Source: Aromatoleum anaerobium
GTDB lineage: Bacteria > Pseudomonadota > Gammaproteobacteria > Burkholderiales > Rhodocyclaceae
Reading direction: 5' to 3'
DNA: 64,000 bases
Assembly: GCF_012910705.2 (NCBI RefSeq)
Contig: NZ_WTVG02000031.1
Span: forward strand, 1 to 64,000
Position 1 is the stretch's first letter, and every line of letters begins with the position of its first letter. Shown here piece after piece: positions 55,945 to 64,000 of this stretch. The notes below the pieces were generated by a model. That model searched no databases. It saw only the letters and a list, made by a program, of their open reading frames with translations, and was not told where the DNA came from. A program made the translations under genes and the position numbers.

Positions 55945-58900
55945 ATGACTGCTCCACACGACCCCCGTTTCATTCATCTGCGGCTGCACTCCGAATATTC
56001 GATCTCCGACGGCATCGTCCAGATCGACCAGGCGATCGCGCGCGCCGCCGCCGATGCCATGCCGGCCCTCGGCATTTCCGATCTGGCCAACCTTTTCGGC
56101 ATGGTCAAGTTCTACAAGGGCGCCCGCGGCAAGGGCATGAAGCCGATCGTCGGCGTCGACGCCTGGATCACCAACGACACGGACCGCGACAAGCCCTTCC
56201 GCGTGTTGCTGGTCTGCAGGAACCGCAAGGGTTACGGGCAGTTGTGCGAGTTGCTGACGCGCGCCTATCTCGACAACAAGTACCGCAGCCGCGCCGAGAT
56301 GCGCCGGCAATGGTTCGCCGACGGCGCTGCGTCGGATCTGCTCTGCCTGTCGGGCGCGATGGGCGGGGACATCGGCCAGGCGCTGGTGAACGGCAATCCC
56401 GACGTCGCGGAGCGACTTGCCGCCGAGTGGGCACAGCTATTCCCCGACGCGTTCTACATCGAGCTGCAACGCGCCGGCCATCCCGGCACCGAGGCCTATA
56501 TCCGCCAGGCCGTGCAGCTCGCGGGCAAGCTCGGCCTGCCGGTCGTCGCGACGCATCCGGTGCAGTTCCTCAAGCGCGAGGACTTCAAGGCGCACGAGGC
56601 GCGCGTGTGCATCGCGCAAGGCTACGTGCTTGCCGACAAGCGCCGGCCGCGCGACTTCACCGAGGAGCAGTACTTCAAGAGCCAGGACGAGATGTGCGCG
56701 CTGTTCGCCGACATCCCGGAGGCGCTCGAGAATTCGGTCGAGATCGCCCGCCGCTGTTCGCTGACCGTGCAGCTCGGCAAGAACTTCCTGCCGCAGTTCC
56801 CGACGCCCGAAGGCATGACGCTCGACGATTTCCTCGTCGCCGAAGCGAAGGCGGGCCTTGAAGTGCGGCTGAAGGAACTCTATCCGGATGAGGCGGAGCG
56901 CGAGCGCCAGCGCCGGACCTACGAGGACCGGCTCAAGTTCGAGACCGACACGATCATCCAGATGGGCTTTCCCGGCTACTTCCTGATCGTCGCCGACTTC
57001 ATCAACTGGGCGAAGGAAAACGGCGTGCCGGTCGGGCCGGGGCGCGGTTCCGGCGCCGGTTCGCTCGTCGCGTACAGCCTGCGCATCACCGACCTCGACC
57101 CGCTCGCGTACGCGCTGCTGTTCGAGCGCTTCCTGAATCCGGAGCGGGTGTCGATGCCCGACTTCGACATCGACTTCTGCCAGGACAACCGCTACCGCGT
57201 CATCGAGTACGTGCGCAGCCGCTACGGCAAGGAGGCGGTCAGCCAGATCGCGACCTTCGGCACGATGGCGTCGAAAGCGGTCGTGCGCGACGTCGGGCGC
57301 GTGCTCGACCTGCCGTACGGGCTATGCGATCGCCTCTCCAAGCTGATTCCGATCGAAGGCGCGAAGCCCGTCTCGCTCGCCAAAGCCTACGACATGGAGT
57401 CGCAGATCGGCGAGATGATGAAGGACGGCAACGACGGCGAGTCGGTACAGGAGCTGTGGAGCCTCGCCGAACCGCTCGAAGGCCTCTCCCGCAACGTCGG
57501 CATGCACGCCGGCGGCGTGCTGATCGCGCCGGGCAAACTCACCGACTTCTGCCCGCTCTACATCGCCGACGGCGACGACGCGACGCCGGTGTCGCAGTTC
57601 GACAAGGACGACGTCGAGGCGGTGGGCCTTGTCAAGTTCGACTTCCTCGGGCTGCGCAACCTGACGATCATTGAGCTCGCCGTCGAGTACGTCGAACGCC
57701 TCACCGGCGAAAAACCCGACCTCGCCGCGCTGCCCTTCACCGACCCGGCCGCCTACCAGATCCTCAAGGACGCGAACACCACCGCGATCTTCCAAGTGGA
57801 ATCGGAGGGCATGAAGAAGCTGCTGAAAAAGCTCGCCCCTGACCGCTTCGAGGACATCATCGCGGTGCTCGCGCTGTACCGCCCGGGGCCGCTCGGCTCG
57901 GGGATGGTCGACGACTTCATCCTGCGCAAGAAAGGCCAGCAGGAGATCGATTACTTCCACCCGGACCTGAAGCCCTGCCTCGAGCCGACCTACGGCGTGA
58001 TCGTGTATCAGGAACAGGTGATGCAGATCTCGCAGATCATCGGCGGCTACACGCTCGGCGGCGCCGACATGCTGCGCCGCGCGATGGGCAAGAAGAAGGC
58101 CGAGGAAATGGCGCTGCACCGCGAGACGATCGCTGCCGGTGCGAAGCAGAAGGGCTACGACCCGGCGCTTGCCGAGCAGCTCTTCGACCTGATGACGAAG
58201 TTCGCGGAGTACGGCTTCAACAAGTCGCACACCGCGGCCTACGCGGTCGTCACCTATCACACCGCGTGGCTGAAGGCGCACCACTGCGCGGCGTTCATGG
58301 CCGCGACGATGTCGGCCGATCTCGACAACACCGACACGATCAGGATCTTCTTCGAGGACGCCGTTGCGAATGGCGTGACGATCCTGCCGCCGGACGTCAA
58401 CGCCTCCGACTTCCGCTTCGTGCCGACCGACCGCAATACGATCCGCTACGGCCTCGGCGCCGTGAAAGGGGCGGGGGAGCCTGCGGTTCGCGCGATCCTC
58501 GCGGCACGGGAGGCCGGCGGACCGTTCCGCGACCTGTTCGATTTCTGCGCGCGGGTCGATCGGCGCGCGGTCAACCGTCGCGTCATCGAGGCGCTGATCC
58601 GCGCCGGCGCGTTCGACCTCATCGAACCGAGCGGCAGCGCCGACCGCGCGCGCCTGCTCGCGACTGTGAGTCTCGCGATGGAAGCGGCCGAGCAGGCAGC
58701 GGCGAACGCGTTGCAAGGGGGGCTTTTCGACCTGATCCCGGAAGCGGCCGGGGCAGCGCCGGAGTACGTCCGCGCCCGCCCGTGGACCGAACGCGAGCGG
58801 CTCAAGGAAGAGAAGCTCGCGATCGGCTTCTTCCTCTCCGGCCATCCGTTCAACAGTTTCCGCAAGGAGGTGCGCCGCTTTGTCCGTCGGCCGCTCGCCG

Positions 58901-59439
58901 AGCTCGAACCTTCGCGGGATCTGCTGATGCTCGCCGGCGCCGTCATGGACGTGCGCACGAAGATGACCGGCCGCGGCAAGATGGCTTTCGTCGTGCTCGA
59001 CGATGGCAGCCAGGTGCGCGAAGTGTCGGTGTTCTCGGAACTGTTCGACTCGCAGCGCAGCAAGATCGTCACCGACGAAGTGCTGGTGGTCGAAGGCAAG
59101 GTGAGCAACGACGACTTTACCGGCGGGCTGCGCATCGTCGCCGACAAGCTGATGACGCTCGGCGAAGCGCGCTCGCGGTTTGCCCGCGCGCTGCAGCTGA
59201 CGGTCAACGGTGAAGTGAAGGCTGCGGGCGGCGCGAGTGCCGCGGCCGATCGTCTGCAAAGCCTGCTGGCGCCGTTCCGCGAAGGAGGCTGCCCGGTCCG
59301 GCTGCGTTACCGCAACGAGGTGGCCGAAGCGGACCTGCCTTTCGGCGAGGGCTGGCGCGTGCGTCTCGACGACGCGCTGCTCGACGGCCTGCGCCAGTGG
59401 CTGCCGGCGGACGCGGTCGAAGTGATCTATCCGAACTGA
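55945..59439 (+). CDS. dnaE: DNA polymerase III alpha subunit
   Basis: 1164 residues. An N-terminal PHP domain (FIHLRLHSEYSISDGIVQ), the palm with catalytic acids in PDFDIDFCQDNRYRVIEYV, GPGRGSGAGSLVAY, and the HhH/OB C-terminus (about residue 1000, MLAGAVMDVRTKMTGRGKMAFVVLDD) are as in other DnaE1 proteins. It is the replicative polymerase. It may start its own transcript because the preceding genes have unrelated functions. A bidirectional hairpin follows. Confidence 0.98.
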   Translation: MTAPHDPRFIHLRLHSEYSISDGIVQIDQAIARAAADAMPALGISDLANLFGMVKFYKGARGKGMKPIVGVDAWITNDTDRDKPFRVLLVCRNRKGYGQLCELLTRAYLDNKYRSRAEMRRQWFADGAASDLLCLSGAMGGDIGQALVNGNPDVAERLAAEWAQLFPDAFYIELQRAGHPGTEAYIRQAVQLAGKLGLPVVATHPVQFLKREDFKAHEARVCIAQGYVLADKRRPRDFTEEQYFKSQDEMCALFADIPEALENSVEIARRCSLTVQLGKNFLPQFPTPEGMTLDDFLVAEAKAGLEVRLKELYPDEAERERQRRTYEDRLKFETDTIIQMGFPGYFLIVADFINWAKENGVPVGPGRGSGAGSLVAYSLRITDLDPLAYALLFERFLNPERVSMPDFDIDFCQDNRYRVIEYVRSRYGKEAVSQIATFGTMASKAVVRDVGRVLDLPYGLCDRLSKLIPIEGAKPVSLAKAYDMESQIGEMMKDGNDGESVQELWSLAEPLEGLSRNVGMHAGGVLIAPGKLTDFCPLYIADGDDATPVSQFDKDDVEAVGLVKFDFLGLRNLTIIELAVEYVERLTGEKPDLAALPFTDPAAYQILKDANTTAIFQVESEGMKKLLKKLAPDRFEDIIAVLALYRPGPLGSGMVDDFILRKKGQQEIDYFHPDLKPCLEPTYGVIVYQEQVMQISQIIGGYTLGGADMLRRAMGKKKAEEMALHRETIAAGAKQKGYDPALAEQLFDLMTKFAEYGFNKSHTAAYAVVTYHTAWLKAHHCAAFMAATMSADLDNTDTIRIFFEDAVANGVTILPPDVNASDFRFVPTDRNTIRYGLGAVKGAGEPAVRAILAAREAGGPFRDLFDFCARVDRRAVNRRVIEALIRAGAFDLIEPSGSADRARLLATVSLAMEAAEQAAANALQGGLFDLIPEAAGAAPEYVRARPWTERERLKEEKLAIGFFLSGHPFNSFRKEVRRFVRRPLAELEPSRDLLMLAGAVMDVRTKMTGRGKMAFVVLDDGSQVREVSVFSELFDSQRSKIVTDEVLVVEGKVSNDDFTGGLRIVADKLMTLGEARSRFARALQLTVNGEVKAAGGASAAADRLQSLLAPFREGGCPVRLRYRNEVAEADLPFGEGWRVRLDDALLDGLRQWLPADAVEVIYPN

Positions 59440-59460
59440 GCTTCGTCACCCCCCGGAAGA

Positions 59461-59499
59461 AAAAACAGCCGCGGCCCTTTCCGGGACGCGGCCGTTTTT
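59461..59499. terminator. Bidirectional terminator between dnaE and ahpC
   Basis: GCCGCG (59468-59473) pairs with CGCGGC (59487-59492) around a loop of 13. A T-run follows on the plus strand (59495-59499) and an A-run precedes it (59460-59465), giving a U-tract for minus-strand transcripts too. It lies between the convergent dnaE and ahpC stops. Confidence 0.75.
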
Positions 59500-59514
59500 A
59501 TCCGACAGCCCTGA

Positions 59515-60114
59515 TCAGAGCGCTTCGGCGTGCTGCGCGAGGTATTCCGCAACGCCGCTCGGGTCGGCCTTCATGCCGGCCTTGCCCTTGTTCCAGCCAG
59601 CCGGGCAGACCTCGCCGTGCTCTTCGGTGAATTGCAGCGCGTCGACCATGCGCAGCATCTCGTCGATGTTGCGGCCCAGCGGCAGGTCATTGACGACCTG
59701 GTGACGCACGACGCCGGCCTTGTCGATCAGGAAGGAGCCGCGGAACGCGACGCCGCCTTCGGATTCGACGTCGTACGCACGGCAGATCTCGTGCTTGATG
59801 TCGGCGACCATCGGATACTGCACTTGCCCGATACCGCCGCTGTTGACCGGCGTGTTCTTCCACGCGAGGTGCGTGAACTGGCTGTCGATCGACACGCCCA
59901 GCACTTCGACGCCGCGCTTCTTGAATTCATCCAGGCGGTGATCGAACGCGATCAGCTCGGACGGGCAGACGAAAGTGAAATCGAGCGGGTAGAAGAACAG
60001 GACCGCGTACTTGTCCTTCGTGAATTGCGAGAAGGTGATGTCCTTGATTTCATTGTTGCCGAACACCGCCGTCGCGGTGAAATCGGGGGCTTGCTTGCCT
60101 ACGAGGACTGCCAT
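59515..60114 (-). CDS. ahpC: Typical 2-Cys peroxiredoxin (AhpC/Prx family)
   Basis: 199 residues. Peroxidatic Cys lies in DFTFVCPSE, resolving Cys in [27 protein letters not shown] is conserved. It reduces hydrogen peroxide and organic peroxides, recycled by thioredoxin or AhpF (not adjacent). The C-terminal extension after VCPAGW (about 25 residues) resembles the robust/sensitive Prx1-AhpC group. It stands alone with a terminator 20 bases downstream. Confidence 0.95.
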   Translation of the reverse strand: MAVLVGKQAPDFTATAVFGNNEIKDITFSQFTKDKYAVLFFYPLDFTFVCPSELIAFDHRLDEFKKRGVEVLGVSIDSQFTHLAWKNTPVNSGGIGQVQYPMVADIKHEICRAYDVESEGGVAFRGSFLIDKAGVVRHQVVNDLPLGRNIDEMLRMVDALQFTEEHGEVCPAGWNKGKAGMKADPSGVAEYLAQHAEAL

Positions 60115-60245
60115 GGTTGATCTCTCCTGCTTGGTTTGAACGGGGTGTATGCATCTTGGGCCACGCTATCCGGGGCGTCAAATTGCAATTGCAATGGTGT
60201 GTTGATAGCCCTTTTCTATCGATACGCTCGCGTCTCCTCGCACCG

Positions 60246-60536
60246 CTATGCCGTGGGACGGACTGAGAAAGGTCCCGGTTCCGGCAATGGCCCCTCTGCA
60301 ACGACCAATTCCTGCACGTGGGCGGCGGGCGGGCCGCGTCGTGCCCATGTAATGAAATGTTCGACCGCTGTCTCGGGGCCGGCGACCAGCGCCTCGACCG
60401 AGCCGTCCCGCCGGTTGCGCACCCATCCCGCAAGCCCCAAGCGAACGCCTTCAGCCTGCGCGCTCGCCCGGTAATACACCCCCTGCACACGACCGCGGAT
60501 CGTCAGATGGCGTGAAACGGTTGCGTCATCAAGCAT
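60246..60536 (-). CDS. acyP: Acylphosphatase
   Basis: 96 residues. The active residues are in GRVQGVYYR (Arg23) and WVRNRRDGSVE (Asn41). It hydrolyses acyl phosphates such as acetyl phosphate. The ATG overlaps the SulP-gene stop by 8 bases (ATGCTTGA), so it is translated after the transporter. Confidence 0.92.
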   Translation of the reverse strand: MLDDATVSRHLTIRGRVQGVYYRASAQAEGVRLGLAGWVRNRRDGSVEALVAGPETAVEHFITWARRGPPAAHVQELVVAEGPLPEPGPFSVRPTA

Positions 60537-62217
60537 ACGATAACTCCGGTTCGTGCCCGCGCAGCCGCTGGGCGCGGATCAGGGCTTCGGTCATGTTCGC
60601 CGCGATGTTGTCGTCGCCGAGGCTCGCCTGGAATCCGGAGCGGAACACGAGCGACGCGGGCTGCTCGTTCAGGTCGCACAGGATCAGCTGCGCGCCGCGC
60701 TTCTGCAGCGTGCGATGCAGCGTCTGGAGCGCGTCGAGGCCGGTGGTGTCGATGTTGATCACCTTTTCGAGATCGAGGATCACGGCGTCCGGATGGCCCT
60801 CCTGCATCAGCAGCAGGCTCTCGAGCTTGTTCGCCGCGCCGAAGAACAGGCTGCCGAATACCCGGTAGGCGATGATCCGCGGCGTGCCATCGCTCCGCGA
60901 CAGGGCTTCGACGCCGTAATGGTCTTCGAGCGGGACCCGTTCGATGCGGGTGAGGTCCGACATCCGATAAATGAAAAACAGACTCGCGAGCAACATTCCG
61001 AGTTCCACGGCGAGCGTCAGGTCGAACACTACCGTGACGAAGAAAGTGCCGAGCAGGATCATGCGGTACTGCTTCGAATAGCGCGCCAGTTCCTTCCAGG
61101 CGAAGGCATGCCATTCGCCCATGTTGACCGACACCACGACGACGATCGCCGACAGTGCGGCGAGCGGGATGTGGCTCGCGAGCGGCGCCAGCGCGAGCAC
61201 GACGGCGAGCAGCACCAGCGCGTGCACCATCCCGGCGACCGGCGTTTGCCCTCCCGAGCGCACGTTGGTCGCGGTGCGGGCAATCGCGCCGGTGGCCGCG
61301 AAGCCGCCGAACAGCGGCGCGACGACGTTCGCGACGCCCTGCGCGATGAGTTCCTGGTTGGGATCGTGACGGTCGTCGATCAGGTTGTCGGCGACGCGTG
61401 CCGAGAGCAGCGATTCGATCGCCCCGAGCAGCGCAATCGTCAGGGCCGGCACGATCAGCTTGCCGAGCGTGCCGAGCGACAGCGCCGGCAGGCCGATGTC
61501 GGGCAGCTCCTGGGGAATGCCGCCGAAGCGGCTGCCGATGGTGTCGATCGGCAAGTGGATCAGCGCATTGACCGCCGTGGCGATCAGCAGCACTGCGAGC
61601 GGCCCGGGCAGGCGGCGCATCCAGGCTATTCGCGTCGCCGTGCGGTTCCATGCGATCAGCACCGCGAGCGACGCGATCGATGTGGCCACGGTCGGGAAAT
61701 CGATCGTGTGCATCGCCGCCAGCAAGGTTTCCATCTTGCCGAAGAACTCTCCCGGCATCTTCTCGATGTCGAGCCCGAGGAAGTCCTTGATTTGCGAAAT
61801 GAAGATCACCACGGCGATGCCGTTCGTGAATCCGATGACCACTGACACCGGGATGAAGCGGATCATGCTGCCGAGCCTGAAGGCACCCATGCCGAGCAGC
61901 ATCACGCCCGACATCATCGTGGCGATCAGCAGGTTCTGCACGCCGAAGTCGGCGACGATCGCGTAGACGATCGGGATGAAGGCGCCGGTCGGGCCGCCGA
62001 TCTGCACTTTCGAGCCGCCGAGGGCGGAGATCAGGAAGCCGGCGACGATCGCCGTCCACACGCCGGCGGTCGGACTCATGCCGCTGGCGATCGCGAACGC
62101 CATCGCCAGCGGCAGCGCGAGCACGCCGACGGTGATCCCGGCGGAAAAATCGTTGATGAATGTAGCCCGGCCGTAGCCGGGCAAGGTGTCAAGCAGTTTC
62201 GGGCGAAACCTGATCAT
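60529..62217 (-). CDS. SulP-family anion transporter
   Basis: 562 residues. About 11-12 hydrophobic segments (starting FINDFSAGITVGVLALPLAMAFAIASG, a SulP signature) are followed by a C-terminal STAS domain (AVILDLEKVINIDTTGLDALQTL). Members carry sulfate, bicarbonate, C4-dicarboxylates or other anions with proton or sodium; the substrate is not evident. It is coupled to acylphosphatase, which may be coincidental. The STAS domain usually regulates transport or targeting. Confidence 0.92.
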   Translation of the reverse strand: MIRFRPKLLDTLPGYGRATFINDFSAGITVGVLALPLAMAFAIASGMSPTAGVWTAIVAGFLISALGGSKVQIGGPTGAFIPIVYAIVADFGVQNLLIATMMSGVMLLGMGAFRLGSMIRFIPVSVVIGFTNGIAVVIFISQIKDFLGLDIEKMPGEFFGKMETLLAAMHTIDFPTVATSIASLAVLIAWNRTATRIAWMRRLPGPLAVLLIATAVNALIHLPIDTIGSRFGGIPQELPDIGLPALSLGTLGKLIVPALTIALLGAIESLLSARVADNLIDDRHDPNQELIAQGVANVVAPLFGGFAATGAIARTATNVRSGGQTPVAGMVHALVLLAVVLALAPLASHIPLAALSAIVVVVSVNMGEWHAFAWKELARYSKQYRMILLGTFFVTVVFDLTLAVELGMLLASLFFIYRMSDLTRIERVPLEDHYGVEALSRSDGTPRIIAYRVFGSLFFGAANKLESLLLMQEGHPDAVILDLEKVINIDTTGLDALQTLHRTLQKRGAQLILCDLNEQPASLVFRSGFQASLGDDNIAANMTEALIRAQRLRGHEPELSYA

Positions 62218-62347
62218 GAAGCCTCCTGAATTCCTCGCTGTGTTGCCTACCCCGGGTGCTGCAGCGCTGCAGCGGCCCGGGGCCGGTTCGATGCTGCACG
62301 AACCAGCGTTTCGAGGGAGTCAGGGGCATGTCGGTTCTATGCCTCGA

Positions 62348-64000
62348 TCATTTCACCCGCATGCCGGGCGCGGCGCCCGTGTCCGGTGTCAGGATGTAGA
62401 TCCCGGCGCCCTTGTCGTCCGCGTCGGAGGCGGCGAGCACCATGCCCTCGCTGACGCCGAACTTCATCTTGCGCGGCGCGAGGTTGGCGACCATCACCGT
62501 GAGCCGTCCGACGAGCGCCGCCGGGTCGTACGCCGACTTGATGCCGGCAAACACCTGGCGCAGCTTCGTCTGCCCATTTTCGGTCTCGCCGATGTCGAGT
62601 TGCAGACGGATCAGCTTGTCGGCGCCTTCGACGTGTTCCGCGCCGACGATGCGGGCGATGCGCAGATCCACCTTCGTGAAATCGTCGATCGAGATGTGCG
62701 GCATCGCCGTCTCCGCGGACTGGGCTTCGTGTTGCTGCTTTTCCGCGTGGCGCTGCTGCGACGACGCGACTTTTGCGGCCGGAGCTGCCGGCGCGAGCGA
62801 TTCGCGGTTCGCGTCGAGCAGCGCGTCGATCTGCTTGCGCTCGACGCGTGTCATCAGGTGCGCATAGGGGTTGATCGCGTGCGCGGCGGGCAGCGGCTGC
62901 CAGGTTTGCGGCCAGGCGAGCGGGTCGATCGCGAGGAAGGCTTCGACTTTTTCGGCGAGAGCGGGCAGCACCGGCTTGAGATACAGCGTAAGGTCGCGGA
63001 AATGCGTCAGCGCCGTGCTGCACACGACATGAAGATGCCTCTCCTGGCCTTCCTGCTTCGCCAGTTCCCACGGTTTGTGGTCGTTGACGTACTGGTTCGC
63101 GAGGTCGGCGAGTCGCATGATCTCGCGCAGCGCGCGGCCGTAGTCACGTTCTTCATAGGCGTGTGCAATCGTCCCGGCGGCAAAGGCAGCTTCGAAATCG
63201 GCGGTCGCCCGCGGATCGCTCACGCCGAGCTTGCCGTCGAAGCGCCTGGCGATGAAGCCCGCGCAGCGGCTGGCGATGTTGACGTACTTGCCGACGAGGT
63301 CCGAATTCACTTTTGCGACCATGTCGTCGAGGCTGAGATCGACGTCTTCCATCGTGCCGTTCGACTTGGTCGCGAAGTAATAGCGCAGCCATTCCGGATT
63401 GAGGCCCTGCGAGACGTAGGAGCGCGCCGTGATGAACGTGCCGCGGCTCTTGCTCATCTTCGCGCCGTCGACAGTCAGGAAGCCATTGACGCACAACTGC
63501 GTCGGCGTGCGGTAGCCGGCGAACCGGAGCATCGCCGGCCAGAAGAGGGCGTGGAAGTAGAGAATGTCCTTGCCGATGAAGTGCACCATCTCGGTGCCGG
63601 CCGTTTCGGCGCGAACGGCGTCGGTGAAGTCGTCGACGGTGATGTCGCCACGCCGTTCGGCAAGATTGCGGAAGCTCGCGAGGTAGCCGATCGGGGCGTC
63701 GAGCCAGACGTAGAAATATTTTCCGGGGGCGCCGGGAATCTCGAAACCGAAATACGGGGCGTCGCGCGAAATATCCCAGTCGGACAGCGTGTTCCCGCCG
63801 TCGCCGACTGCTTCGTCGCCGAGCCATTCCTTCATCTTGTTCGCCGCTTCGGCCTGCAGCCGGCGGGTGCCGGCGGCATTTGTGCCGCGCGTCCATTCGC
63901 GCAGAAACGCCACGGCGCGCGGGTCGGACAGGCGGAAAAAGTAATGCTCCGACGTCTTCAGCACGGGTTTCGCGCCGGACACGGCCGAGTGCGGGTTCTT
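62348..64000 (-). CDS. metG: Methionyl-tRNA synthetase, C-terminal part
   Basis: The frame is open to the window edge (64000), covering about 550 codons; the N-terminal HIGH half and zinc knuckle are outside. Visible are [27 protein letters not shown], the KMSKS loop as [13 protein letters not shown], the anticodon-binding helices ([17 protein letters not shown]) and a C-terminal EMAP/Trbp111 tRNA-binding domain ([16 protein letters not shown] to the end). It charges tRNA-Met and initiator tRNA. 130 bases separate it from the SulP gene. Confidence 0.97.
   Translation of the reverse strand, partial: KNPHSAVSGAKPVLKTSEHYFFRLSDPRAVAFLREWTRGTNAAGTRRLQAEAANKMKEWLGDEAVGDGGNTLSDWDISRDAPYFGFEIPGAPGKYFYVWLDAPIGYLASFRNLAERRGDITVDDFTDAVRAETAGTEMVHFIGKDILYFHALFWPAMLRFAGYRTPTQLCVNGFLTVDGAKMSKSRGTFITARSYVSQGLNPEWLRYYFATKSNGTMEDVDLSLDDMVAKVNSDLVGKYVNIASRCAGFIARRFDGKLGVSDPRATADFEAAFAAGTIAHAYEERDYGRALREIMRLADLANQYVNDHKPWELAKQEGQERHLHVVCSTALTHFRDLTLYLKPVLPALAEKVEAFLAIDPLAWPQTWQPLPAAHAINPYAHLMTRVERKQIDALLDANRESLAPAAPAAKVASSQQRHAEKQQHEAQSAETAMPHISIDDFTKVDLRIARIVGAEHVEGADKLIRLQLDIGETENGQTKLRQVFAGIKSAYDPAALVGRLTVMVANLAPRKMKFGVSEGMVLAASDADDKGAGIYILTPDTGAAPGMRVK

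Noticed and set aside
57322-59259. A 645-codon minus-strand open frame inside dnaE
   Set aside because: It mirrors dnaE codons and has no recognisable motifs or ribosome site; a codon-bias artefact.

Overview
The window is GC-rich chromosomal DNA, roughly two thirds G+C by eye, from a betaproteobacterium. Gene content and order fit the Rhodocyclales (Azoarcus/Aromatoleum/Thauera type): tsaE-amiC, lspA-fkpB-ispH behind ileS, lptE-holA-proA behind leuS, and xseB-ispA-dxs diverging from a Rieske oxygenase gene. The genus is inferred from gene content, not from a marker gene. It is mostly a housekeeping core; the only clearly mobile DNA is the first 1.7 kb. No tRNA, rRNA, CRISPR array or prophage was seen.

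Layout. 1-1854: end of an IS21-type element (istB tail), an IS630-type element with its transposase split over two frames, and the 3' remnant of a broken gene coupled to a MaoC-type hydratase gene. 2.4-6.3 kb (minus): xseB-ispA-dxs-folE2, isoprenoid and folate precursor genes. 6.4-7.5 kb (plus): Rieske oxygenase alpha subunit. 7.6-11.8 kb (minus): RND efflux pump and its adaptor lipoprotein. 12-19.7 kb (minus): tsaE-amiC and ribF-ileS-lspA-fkpB-ispH. 19.7-22.5 kb (plus): queG, murI and a short-chain-dehydrogenase-like gene lacking catalytic residues. 22.6-23.8 kb (minus): SpoIIAA-like protein and sulfurtransferase. 23.9-27.9 kb (plus): glpK-glpD-eamA. 28-30.8 kb: OmpR-type two-component pair diverging from a Spy/CpxP-like periplasmic gene. 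31-35.9 kb (minus): aceA, rraA, clpA-clpS. 36.1-37.1 kb: cspA with a probable long leader, then rpmB-rpmG. 37.2-46.4 kb: tsaD (frameshifted as given), plsY, folB, an H-NS-like gene, ybaK/ogt, and leuS-lptE-holA-proA. 46.6-53 kb: small hypothetical, uvrD, orphan parA, maeB. 53-59.4 kb (plus): DUF2905 membrane protein, outer-membrane phospholipase, quinone oxidoreductase, secreted hypothetical, dnaE. 59.5-64 kb (minus): ahpC, SulP transporter with acylphosphatase, and metG running off the window.

Many adjacent genes share 4- or 8-base stop/start overlaps (ATGA, GTGA, ATGCCTGA, ATGCTTGA). This argues for tight translational coupling and decides several GTG starts. The most useful points for a second look are the one-base frameshift in the essential gene tsaD; the IS630-broken gene upstream of maoC; a palindromic operator-like site above a good promoter for aceA; a phospholipase whose active site appears to carry Asp in place of the usual Asn; an SDR without catalytic Ser/Tyr; and an AT-rich, rare-codon patch inside tsaE facing the overlapping divergent start of queG. 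No wholly new multi-gene system is evident.
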